Assembly: GCA_026770585.1 (NCBI GenBank)
Contig: MU646460.1
Coordinates: 415,266 to 438,040, forward strand
DNA length: 22,775 nt
Direction of reading: 5' to 3'
Source of the DNA: Baffinella frigidus
Lineage: Eukaryota; Cryptophyceae; Cryptomonadales; Baffinellaceae
The stretch's first letter is position 1, and each line of letters starts with the position of its first letter. The position numbers were made by a program, and so were the translations under genes. Below are positions 14,931-22,018 of the stretch, one piece after another. The notes beneath the pieces are model-generated. The model did not search any database. It was given only the letters and a program-made list of their open reading frames with translations, and was not told the DNA's origin.

Positions 14931-15070
14931 TTATCCGGGGAAACCTATTTTTCTTTCATTTGATGGCAACGAAAAATACTACACAAATGCTTTAATATTA
15001 CTAATAAGAACAAAATGTGTAGTAATTTTTGTTGCCATCAAATGAAAGAAAAACAGGTTTCCCCGGATAA
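14931..15070. mobile_element. Foldback element, family D, 140 bp
   Basis: TTATCCGGGGAAACC at the left end and its complement at the right extend as inverted repeats of about 55 bp with only about three mismatches. This leaves a loop of some 30 nt around AATGCTTTAATATT. The arms include TTTCATTTGATGGCAAC and ACTACACA. TTA/TAA at the ends is palindromic and compatible with a TA target. No coding capacity is seen. Confidence 0.9.
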
Positions 15071-15080
15071 GCAGGGGCCT

Positions 15081-15401
15081 CTTTAGGTCCTTTAGGTTTT
15101 AATTTCGCCCAACATAGCCCAACGACACACCCTTCCGTAGAAAGGACTGCAGAGAAAGCATTTTGCTTTCGGATCTCGTTCAGCTCTTCAGTGCAGAAGC
15201 TCGTGAAGTGGGGATAAAGGGTCTACCGCCGCTGATTTCAAGTGTGTCGAACATGTGATCGCTGTTTCACCGAGCTCTCGGCCAGGGCTCGGTGAAACAA
15301 CGGAAAAAAAAATGATGCGATGCTTTCTCTGCAGTCCTTTCTACGGAAGGGCGTGTCGTTGGGCTATGTTGGGAGAAATTAAAACCTAAAGGACCTAAAG
15401 G
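15081..15401. repeat. Two dispersed repeat X copies in inverted orientation around a hairpin
   Basis: 15081-15222 is X on the minus strand, nearly full length compared with 5595-5732. 15320-15401 is a shorter X on the plus strand. Between them TGTTTCACCGAGC (15263-15275) pairs perfectly with 15287-15299 around an 11-nt loop. The arrangement is a large imperfect palindrome. No gene is seen. Confidence 0.8.
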
Positions 15402-15594
15402 ATCTCGCACGGCGGCGGCAGAGGCCCCCGCGCTAAAACAACGGCTCCAATTCCAGGCGCTATCTGACTTTAGGAGACCAATTGGCTCCAATTCCAGGTC
15501 TGAAAAGGACGTTTATTACACGAACTTCCTGTTGACATAGGACGCCTCCAACACTGGTCCAAGAGGCGGCGATTCGGCCCCATAGAAAAACATT
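15402..15594. other. Unique-looking sequence, no feature
   Basis: GGCTCCAATTCCAGG occurs twice (about 15441 and 15484). No gene, RNA or foldback element is recognised. Confidence 0.5.
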
Positions 15595-15656
15595 CCCCTA
15601 GCCCATAAATCCATAAACCCATAAACCCATAAACCCTGAACCCTGAACCCTGAACC

Positions 15657-15695
<39 letters not shown>

Positions 15696-16003
15696 ACCTC
15701 ACACTCCAAACCCTAAATCCCTACCCCTTAACCCTGGCCCCTTAACCCTTAACCCTGGCCCCTTAACCCTTAACCCTAAACCCTACACCCTACACCCTAC
15801 ACCCTAAATCCCAAACCCTCAACTCTCAACCGTCAACCGTCAACCGTCAACCGTCAACCGTCAACCGTCAACCGTCAACCGTCAACCGTCAACCGTCAAC
15901 CGTCAACCGTCAACCCCAAACCCTAGACCCTAAAGACTAAACGCTAATCACTGAACCCTAAAAACTAAACCCCAAACCCTAAACCCTAAACCCCAAACCC
16001 TGA
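15595..16003 (-). repeat. C-rich heptamer array including a (CAACCGT)12 block
   Basis: CCCTGAA, CCCTCAA, CCCTTAA and CCCTACA units are followed at 15827-15910 by twelve perfect tandem copies of CAACCGT, then CCCTAAA/CCCCAAA types again. CAACCGT differs from CAACCCT by one base, so a point variant was amplified. Confidence 0.92.
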
Positions 16004-16072
16004 GAGCTAGTGACGAAGATGTTTGGATGTTTTGCGACGAAACTGGACTGCGAAGATGGACGTCCACGTGCT

Positions 16073-16205
16073 AGGTACCCCTGTAACGGTACGTGCTCGT
16101 ACCGTTAGGTCCGTTAGGTTCTTCGAGCTCCCACCATAGGCGGACACCGAAACTTATCCTGTAGAAAGGCCATGCTTCCTTTCGGATCACATCGAGGCCC
16201 CCCTG
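16073..16205 (-). repeat. Family A terminus fragment plus dispersed repeat X, diverged copy
   Basis: GGTACCCCTGTA at about 16075-16086 is the tip of a family A element without its partner. From 16118, GGTTCTTCGAGCTCCCACCATAGG (written as two words, GGTTCTTCGAG and CTCCCACCATAGG) and a CTTTCGGATCACATC segment match 3811-3895. Confidence 0.6.
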
Positions 16206-16527
16206 TGCGGAAGGGTCGCGGCAGAAACCGGCTACCCGCCAGAAAAGCTCCGTCGAAAAGCTCCGTCGGTGCAGCTACCAAAACCTAGCCACTTTCCACT
16301 CTCTATCTTCAAGTCCAAAGGCAAAAAAAATACCCCGAATTTCAACTGGACGATTTCCATGGTAAATGTACGAGATAAAGTAGCGGCAGGTCGTAAACAC
16401 AGCCCACTCGGGGGGTATAGTGTGCCCATTTCAATTTAGGTCTCACTCTGTCTCTCTGGCTCCCTCCCTCTCCCTCTCCCTTTCTCCCTCTGCCCCCTCT
16501 CTCGCCGCATCTCACTACGAGTGCAGA
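16206..16527. other. No gene recognised; pyrimidine-rich end
   Basis: 16206-16430 is unremarkable. 16440-16505 is rich in CTCTCC/CTCC repeats. Open frames here are short and unsupported. Confidence 0.5.
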
Positions 16528-16588
16528 ACCAGATCCGGTGTCCGCCTATGTTGGGAGCTCGAGGAACCTAAAGGACCTAAAGGTCCTC
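16528..16588 (+). repeat. Dispersed repeat X, 3' fragment
   Basis: CCGGTGTCCGCCTATGTTGG, then GAGCTCGAGGAACCTAAAGGACCTAAAGG (continuing past 16560), matches in inverted sense the copies at 3811-3895 and 16118-16205. Confidence 0.6.
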
Positions 16589-16627
16589 TGCGAGTCACGC
16601 GGGAGGAGGCACAAGCAGGCCTTGGAT

Positions 16628-16684
16628 CGAGGCTCGTCACCTGTCCGACCGAGGCTCGTCACCTGTCCGACCGAGGCTCACAGG
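16628..16684 (+). repeat. 22-bp tandem repeat, about 2.6 units
   Basis: The unit CGAGGCTCGTCACCTGTCCG plus AC repeats twice exactly, followed by a partial unit ending CACAGG. Related units occur at 14256-14314, in foldback form at 13988-14054, and singly at 646-673. Confidence 0.85.
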
Positions 16685-16735
16685 GTGCGGCCTTCGACGA
16701 ACAGCATCTCCTGTTTTTCCAGGGTAGGAGTCTAC

Positions 16736-16876
16736 AAGGAGGTGGAGTTAGAATCCATCCGGGAAATGCTCGCATGAGCGACCGACACGGGGCACAGTAA
16801 GTGGCACAATGGTGCGTAGCTTGTGCGGTGCTGCTGACGCTAGTTGTTTCGCAATAAATGACCAATCTCTCTCTCC
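16736..16876 (+). repeat. Dispersed repeat Y, copy 3 (contains AATAAA)
   Basis: GAGGTGGAGTTAGAATCCAT through CGGGGCACAGTAAGTGGCAC to GCAATAAATGACCAATCTCT. It is nearly full length compared with 3677-3806. The conserved AATAAA is about 15 nt from the shared 3' boundary. Confidence 0.7.
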
Positions 16877-16968
16877 TGCCTGTCCACGCTCGCCGCCACC
16901 ACTCGAGGCTGGAAGAGGGAGTATTTTAAATGTGGGGTTGTTAAATTTAGTACCAGTCACGGGCAAGG

Positions 16969-17010
16969 TTGGTCACGTAGCTGGGGGAATTCCCCCAGCT
17001 ACGTGACCAA
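16969..17010. repeat. Perfect 42-bp palindrome without spacer
   Basis: Each half is 21 bp, starting TTGGTCACGTAGCTGGGGG and meeting at a central GAATTC (16987-16992). It could extrude as a cruciform. It may be a minimal foldback element or a symmetric protein-binding site; GTCACGTAG/CTACGTGAC at the edges contains an ACGTGAC core. Confidence 0.95.
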
Positions 17011-17146
17011 ACGCCCCTATTTGTGTGAAAATTACTACACACCTCTTTTTTTTCTTCACCTGTAAAAAAATCCCTGTTTTAAAATAGTGCCACTTCCAGC
17101 CTCGAGTGGCAGTCAGCTGTGCTGCACTCGGGATCACGCGACTGAG

Positions 17147-17220
17147 TGAGTGAGTGAGTGAGTGAGTGAGTGAGTAAGAGTGAGTGAGTGAGTAAGAGTG
17201 AGAGTGAGCGGGAACGAGTT
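17147..17220. repeat. GTGA microsatellite with conserved flank
   Basis: Runs of GAGTGAGT are followed by GAGCGGGAACGAG and AGGCCACCTCTCAGCATGTC, the last related to the flank at about 11840-11900. Confidence 0.85.
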
Positions 17221-17532
17221 AGAAAGAGAGGCCACCTCTCAGCATGTCGGAAGCAGCCGGTCCTTCGATTCCTCCTGCCCACCGAGACAAAAGTCGAGAG
17301 TGGAACGTCTCAAAGCAAAAGTGGAACCTCTGTGAACTTAAGAAGTAACAGTGAAAAACTAGGAAAACCCCGAGGCGGCCATTTTCTCCAACACGAAATG
17401 AATTTCCAAGTTACCAACCACAAATTCGACTGCGAATTGAACTGATCAACAACACGTGGTTTCATTTTATGAGAGAGGAGACAAAAGTTTCCGAAGACTT
17501 TCCGGAAAACCCCGAGACAGGCTGATGTTCAG
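17221..17532. other. No gene recognised
   Basis: Contains diverged words shared with 11860-11920 (GGAAGCAGCC, TCCTTCGA, CCCCGAGGCGGCC). An AT-richer stretch lies at about 17395-17470. No reliable coding region is seen. Confidence 0.45.
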
Positions 17533-17620
17533 AGGACTAGGAAAAAAAAACGAGACGGGCCTACCCTGGAAATAGGCGCCCGGGGCTATCCGCGAGGGAT
17601 AGGCCCGTCTCAAAACCGGT
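17533..17620. repeat. Foldback repeat related to 12357-12442
   Basis: AAAAAAAACGAGACGGGCC...GAGGGATAGGCCCGTCTC has inverted ends and shares order and spacing with the copy at 12357-12442. Confidence 0.65.
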
Positions 17621-17710
17621 CCTCGGGCCATGCTAGCATCATCACGACTACCGCGGGATAGTCCCTCTGGAGATATTACCCCATGTAGGATCCCGGAGTG
17701 ACTTTACACA

Positions 17711-17760
17711 GGTCACGTCCACTTGGTCACGTGCACTCGGTCACGTCCACTATAAGGAGA
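17711..17760 (+). promoter_or_regulatory. Three 14-bp GGTCACGT repeats followed by TATA-like sequence
   Basis: GGTCACGTCCACTT, GGTCACGTGCACTC and GGTCACGTCCACTA abut exactly (17711-17752). The second holds a CACGTG G-box. CTATAAGGAGATATAAGA follows at once. The layout resembles a promoter with clustered bZIP/bHLH-type sites, but no convincing gene is seen downstream. Confidence 0.35.
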
Positions 17761-17899
17761 TATAAGACTCGGCACGTGCATCCGCCCCTCCCCTCAGTAA
17801 AGACTATCTCGCACACGATGTTCCCGTGTGTCTCTAGCGCCCGAGCGGAGCCCTTCCGCCAGAGTCCCGCCTCGGGAGAGCTTCTCACACTTGTGTGAA

Positions 17900-17938
17900 C
17901 CCTTTTCTCTCTCTCCTCGCTCTCATTCTCTCTCAAAC

Positions 17939-17976
<38 letters not shown>

Positions 17977-18005
17977 AAACACAAAAACAAACACAAACAC
18001 ACTCG
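17900..18005. repeat. CT and CA microsatellite
   Basis: CTCTCTC runs, then CACACGCGCGCG and long CA runs ending CAAACACAAACACAC. GTGTGAACCCTTTT-like words flank it on both sides (about 17893 and 18007). Confidence 0.9.
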
Positions 18006-18123
18006 TGTGCGTGAACCCTTTTATCACTCCCAAACCCTGAGCTCGCTATCCTGCTTCTACGACTCGTAGCAGCATCTGAAGAAGCGACCTTTGACCCCCC
18101 TTGAGGCCCGATGCCAACCTGCA

Positions 18124-18425
18124 AGGTTTGGGGTTGAGGGTTTAGAGTTCAGCCTTTAGGTTTTAGGGTTTAGGGTTTTGGGTTTAGCGTTCAGGATTTA
18201 GGGTGTAGGGTTTGATTACTGGGTGTAGAGTGTAGGGTGTAGGGTGTAGGGTGTAGGGTGTAGGGGTTCAGGGTTGGGGTTTAGAGTTTAGGGGTTAGTG
18301 GTTAGGAGTTAGGAGTTTAGGGTTTAGGGTTTAGGGTTTAAGGGTTAGGTTTAAGGGTTCAGGGCTTGGGGTTTAGGATTTAGGACCTACGATTTAGGGT
18401 TGAGGGTTGAGGGTTTGGGGTTTCG
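18124..18425 (+). repeat. G-rich heptamer array
   Basis: TTTAGGG/TGTAGGG/TTGAGGG units in the same orientation as 1-1872, including about six TGTAGGG units near 18230-18265. Confidence 0.9.
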
Positions 18426-18431
18426 GGTTCA

Positions 18432-18439
18432 GGTCTTGA

Positions 18440-18477
<38 letters not shown>

Positions 18478-18545
18478 CTGTCTCCTGCTCTCGCTCTGTC
18501 TCTTGCTCTCGTTCTCGCTCTCTCCCTTTCTCGCTCTCTCCCTGG
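18432..18545. repeat. TC microsatellite
   Basis: Nearly pure TC run at 18440-18475, continuing as degenerate CTCGCTCTC repeats. Confidence 0.9.
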
Positions 18546-18623
18546 AGGGGAACCAAGATGATGCTACGAACTTCGTACCAGCCAGCAAACGCCAGTACGA
18601 AGCTTCGTACTAGCGTTCCCCCT
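18546..18623. repeat. Foldback with 18-bp perfect palindrome
   Basis: AGGGGAAC at 18546-18553 opposes GTTCCCCCT at 18615-18623. Inside, AGTACGAAGCTTCGTACT (18594-18611) is a perfect palindrome, and TACGAACTTCGTAC lies nearby. It may be a tiny foldback element. Confidence 0.6.
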
Positions 18624-19094
18624 CATGATCAGAGGGCCCCTCTCGGGTGCAACCTGAGCGACACTCGTGGTTTGGCCGCCGCAAAAAGTCGGACCCCCCC
18701 CCTCACGTGACGGACTCCCTTAAATATTGCGTCTATGACCTCCTTAGACTCTTTTAGAAGGTCGCATCTGCATTGTGTAGTAATTGTCACGTCTCCCGGA
18801 AACATGCAAAACATTCTTCACGTCCCCGGGGACGTGACGAATGCTCGTACAAATACTGGACGCGACCTTAAAACCAACATTTAAGAAATGGCCAATGACC
18901 GCCTTGTGTGGCCACCACGATGTTCTAGAATGTTCTTCGGCCATCAGGAACTCTCCTCGGATAAGGTCGGTTGCGGTTGCGAGTAAACGGCCTACGTTTG
19001 TCGTCGGCGGCCATCCATCGGGCAAACACGTCAACGACGCACCGCACGAGACCCCCGACGCCCCACACCGTAGACACCCCGCAACGAAGTCGCC
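18624..19094 (+). promoter_or_regulatory. Upstream region of gene copy 2
   Basis: TCACGTCCCCGGGGACGTGA at 18818-18837 is a perfect 20-bp palindrome. ACGTGAC/GTCACGT words also occur near 18703 and 18786. Similarity to the other paralogous block begins at about 18979 (GAGTAAACGGC). It probably holds the promoter and 5' untranslated sequence of the gene at 19095; this is inferred from position only. Confidence 0.35.
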
Positions 19095-19859
19095 ATGGGT
19101 GCAAGCCTGTCCTTTGCGAAATTCGCTGCCGGGCAGATGACTTCGCGCTCCCGGTCGTCCTCGCCCGTTCGAATCGCCAACCCAGGGAAGCACAGCATGG
19201 AAGGTGAGTGGGGAGGGGACACGATCCAGGATGTACTGGTACCAGTCGGGACCTGCCCCGAGCGCGCCTTAGCCTGCACTCCCACTGACGCGTGACGACT
19301 GATCTGAGCAGGTTTCATCACTTCCCTGAGGACATCTCCTCAGGGGTCGCCCGGACGCTCCTCGTCGCCAGATCGGCAGAACTCGCGCTTGCAGTCCCGG
19401 TCGCCCAGTCCGCCGCGGTCCGGGCGGCGCCTGCAGACAGCAGCATCGTACTCGGATGCGCGTTCCCTCAGAGGAGCTCCTGAGGTGTCGCGCGAAGGCT
19501 CCTCGTCGCCGGATGGGCAGGACTCGGCCAGGCCGTTTGGGGGCTTCAACACGCTGAGGGCGACGCGCCCTGAGGAAAAAGACCGCATGGTGAGCACGCC
19601 CCACCTGGCATCGGCGCGCGTCTGGTCTCGTCAGCGACGCGCCGCCGGTTGTGACATCCGCGTGATGTGGCAGGCCCTGCGCGTCGCCGCGGAGCGTGTG
19701 CGGTCGCGATCCGAGGCAGAGCAACGCGGGCGGGCGGGCGGCTCGAGATTCGTGGTCTCTCACGGGTCAGATGATGATGAGGAGAAGAGGCCGCGGGTGC
19801 TGGCAAAGTCCGTCAGCATGGAGGTCGGAGTCCCTCGTACCCTTTACCCTAACACCTAA
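19095..19859 (+). CDS. Subtelomere-like Arg/Ser-rich protein gene, copy 2 (three exons)
   Basis: Proposed exons are 19095-19203, 19312-19589 and 19674-19859, giving 190 residues. Donors are AAG|GTGAGT and ATG|GTGAGC; acceptors are GAGCAG and GGCAG. Introns are 108 and 84 nt, in phases 1 and 0. The start lies in GCCATGG. The protein begins MGASLSFAKFAAG (Gly2/Ser6 fits N-myristoylation). It continues with RS/SP-rich sequence (RSRSSSPVR, SRSPSPPRSGRRLQTA, DARSLRGA), then a basic-acidic segment (RVRSRSEAEQ, GSDDDEEKRPR), and ends LAKSVSMEVGVPRTLYPNT. Conservation with 7210-7904 follows the codons and crosses both introns. Copy 2 has an extra segment in exon 3. The last codons and the stop are read from heptamer repeat. 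Intron 2 is a multiple of three without a stop, so retention would also be readable. The function is unknown; it is the more intact copy. Confidence 0.52.
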
Positions 19860-20335
19860 ACCCTGAACCGTAAGCCGTAAACCGTAAACCTTAAAAATCC
19901 AAACCCTAAACCCTAAACCCTACACCCTAAACCCTAAACCCTCACCCATAAACCCTAAAACCTAAACCCTAAGCCCTGCACCCTACACCCTACACCCGAA
20001 ACCCGAAACCACTGCAGGACGCACGGTCGTTGAGCTAAACCCTAGACCCTCACCCCTCACCCTTCACCCCTAAACCCCACACCCAAGACCCCTTACCCCT
20101 GAACGCGCACCGCAGAACGCACGATCGTTGAGCTCAACCCTGGACCCGAAACCCGAAACCCGAAACCCTAAACCCTGAACACCCGAAACCCTAAAACCCT
20201 GAACTAAACCCCAAACCCTACACAGGACGCACGGTCGTTGCGGGCGGCCGGCCGCCCCAAGTATTCGAGCTGGACCCGAAACCCTAAAACCTCACCCCAA
20301 AACCCTCAACCCTCAACCCTAAACCCAACCACCGC
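19860..20335 (-). repeat. C-rich heptamer array with punctuating motif
   Basis: CCCTAAA/CCCTACA/CCCGAAA units are interrupted at 20013-20034, 20112-20132, 20222-20241 and 20333-20353 by a GCAGGAYGCRCGRTCGTTG-like motif. The order of motifs and adjoining words (CCCCAAG.ATTCGAGCT, AACCCAACCACCGCAGGATG) matches 8030-8260, so the two arrays are paralogous. Confidence 0.88.
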
Positions 20336-20410
20336 AGGATGCGCGATCGTTGCGAGCGGGCGGGCGCCAACCCACGTTCTCGAGCACCACGGAGGTCCTA
20401 CCCACTTTCA

Positions 20411-20554
20411 TCTTAGAAAAGGGATTCTAAAATTCGTTTTCTTAAGTCAATTCCTGTACAAATTCGTCGACTTATTCTTTTCTCTACGCATAAGTTGACA
20501 TCTTTTAAGGGGAATGGACTTGGGAAAACGAATTTTAGAATCCCTCTTCTGAGA
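20411..20554. mobile_element. Foldback element, family E, 144 bp
   Basis: Inverted repeats of about 40 bp run from TCTTAGAAAAGGGATTC on the left to its near complement on the right, including GATTCTAAAATTCGTTTTC with few mismatches. The loop is AT-rich. No coding capacity is seen. It lies directly beside a copy of family C. Confidence 0.85.
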
Positions 20555-20608
20555 TTAACTTAGCAGCATGCCAACCGTCTCCACCTCCTGATGAGAAAGA
20601 GGCTGCTA

Positions 20609-20747
20609 CCACTTAGCAGCCACCGCTGGCTTCTCGGATACAGTCCATCTAAACGATTTGTACTGGAATCTTATCCGTTGCCCTGAATTCTAACCGGATT
20701 TCCACCTTGGATTCAAGGTGGAAAGGAACTCGGCCGCTGCTAAGTGG
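20609..20747. mobile_element. Foldback element, family C, 139 bp (inverted relative to 9506)
   Basis: CCACTTAGCAG and CTGCTAAGTGG ends are perfect. The interior is the reverse complement of the 9506-9644 element with scattered substitutions. Central CCACCTTGGATTCAAGGTGG forms its own hairpin where the other copy has CCCCCCGGAAATCCGGGGG. Confidence 0.88.
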
Positions 20748-20791
20748 CACGCCAGAGTGGTGGAGGGGGTTGATTCACGTGGGAGCGTCTA

Positions 20792-21094
20792 ATGAGACGC
20801 GTATTGACTTTTGGAAACCACAGCACTGAGGGGCACTGGACTTTTGGAGACCCCTTCCAAGACGCTGGCGTGGTACCCGGGACCGGGACCAGGTTTGACG
20901 ATGCTTGTACTCACCCGTCAACTGCAGCCATTGTTTCCTTCTTTTCGTGGCGAACAGATGCGAAACCCGCTCTAAACGGACCCCCCCCCCCCTTGCAGTT
21001 TTTGGCGTTTAGGCCCCAGTCTTACAAGGTCTGCACGGACGGGAAGAACTGGTGGCCACGTTGGTCTCAATCTCATCTCGCGTTTCTGAACTGA
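20792..21094 (+). CDS. Unrecognised 100-codon open frame
   Basis: This is the longest ATG-started frame in sequence that does not look repetitive. It encodes MRRVLTFGNHSTEGHW... and ends DGKNWWPRWSQSHLAFLN. No domain is recognised. A run of C followed by TTGCAG at about 20980-20997 would be a good splice acceptor inside it, so the true exon could begin there instead. It could be chance. Confidence 0.22.
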   Translation: MRRVLTFGNHSTEGHWTFGDPFQDAGVVPGTGTRFDDACTHPSTAAIVSFFSWRTDAKPALNGPPPPLQFLAFRPQSYKVCTDGKNWWPRWSQSHLAFLN

Positions 21095-21105
21095 TTTGAT
21101 TTCAG

Positions 21106-21319
21106 ATTTGGCTTGGCGTTTGAGCCATTTCGTACTTTTAGAGCTTTAAAATAGCTGGGTTCGTACCATAATTGTTTTAGATGGACAGTTCCCGAAATTA
21201 AATCTGTTCAGGTCCGGGATGAAATCCGCACTAAACACACTAAACGCATTTTTATCTGTCCTATTCACACACAGCCAGGTGCGTAGCACGAAAGAAAAAT
21301 ACAACAGATGCGTAGACTA
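21106..21319. repeat. Paralogous flank, no gene
   Basis: 21235-21319 matches 8875-8945 (TGTCCTATTCACACA, AGCACGAAAGAAAAATACAA, AGATGCGTAGACTAT). 21106-21235 shows nothing recognisable. Confidence 0.55.
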
Positions 21320-21419
21320 TCCCTGAAGTGGCGAGGGGGTCCAAATAGACCCCCTGAGGTCTTAGGCAGGTCCAAGGGCCCTACGGTAGGGCGTATGAGC
21401 CTACTCGCCACTTGAGGGA
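21320..21419. mobile_element. Foldback element, family B, 100 bp
   Basis: Ends TCCCTGAAGTGGCGA and TCGCCACTTGAGGGA (one mismatch). The left flank is TA and the right is CA. The core GGTCCAAGGGCCCTACGGTA resembles the family A core. The paralogous site at 8941-8950 lacks the element. Confidence 0.82.
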
Positions 21420-21699
21420 CAACGCACGTTTCTCGCCTGCAGGACACGAAGGGTCCACACGGTGGGCTACGAGTGTTTCGGGACCCCTCGATTTAGCGGC
21501 AACGTGACCAAATGTGCATGAGAAAATCCGTCAAGTTAACTGCCCTCGGGGTAAGTTGACTTTTGATGAAAGGTCCGTACTCCACTGTGTGGGACATGCG
21601 TGTTCTGGGGACGCATCCTGCCCTCGGAAGGCGCTTCAAAGTGGAGACGGCCACTTTTGCCGGGACTTCTCCTGGCTCGGGGACCACCGATGTGTACAC
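21420..21699. other. Interval between two family B elements
   Basis: A possible exon-like start at TGCAG|GACACGAAGGG (about 21442) resembles the CAG|GACGCG pattern of 8968. The open frames here are short and unsupported. Confidence 0.35.
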
Positions 21700-21701
21700 T
21701 A

Positions 21702-21802
21702 TCCCTTAAGTGGCCATAGGGTCAAAATTGACCGCAAAGAGGTCCTAGGCAGGTCCCAGGGCCCTACGGTAGGGCGTATGAGCCTACTGGCCACTTAAGG
21801 GA
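21702..21802. mobile_element. Foldback element, family B, 101 bp with perfect ends
   Basis: TATCCCTTAAGTGGCCA at 21700-21716 is the exact reverse complement of 21788-21804, giving TA-flanked TCCCTT ends. The core CCCAGGGCCCTACGGTAGGG matches the copy at 21320. Confidence 0.88.
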
Positions 21803-21820
21803 TACCATGCTTTTCTCGCA

Positions 21821-21961
21821 TACAGGAAGCGGGCGGAAGGCGGCTTGGCGTCGGGAGTAGGGATCGGACCCTAGGCATAGGCCTGCTGTACGGTCCATGG
21901 GGGGTTTGGTTTCTTATGAGCGAGGCACCCCTGTACAGGAAGCGGGCGGAAGGCGGCTTGG
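21821..21961 (+). repeat. 28-bp direct repeat flanking a half family A element
   Basis: TACAGGAAGCGGGCGGAAGG plus CGGCTTGG occurs at 21821-21848 and again at 21934-21961. Between them, about 21866-21933 is the right half of a family A element (core plus terminus ending CACCCCTG). The left half is absent. Confidence 0.8.
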
Positions 21962-22018
21962 ATACGGGTCCAACGCAGGGAGGAATCGCGGCCCGACGCA
22001 AGCCGATCTCTGGAAGAC
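21939..22018 (+). other. Exon-like module (EAGGRRLG type) with splice signals
   Basis: 80 nt between ACAG and GTAAGA encode EAGGRRLGYGSNAGRNR and more, related to 8968-9041. Further fragments are 21826-21848 (5' part only) and 22058-22122 (3' part only, KRRLGSGNNARKSR-like frame, where GGGAGT replaces the donor). Confidence 0.4.

Noticed and set aside
14770-15045. 91-codon frame with a hydrophobic N-terminus
   Set aside because: More than a third of it lies in the 140-bp foldback element and its stop is in the element arm; no independent support.
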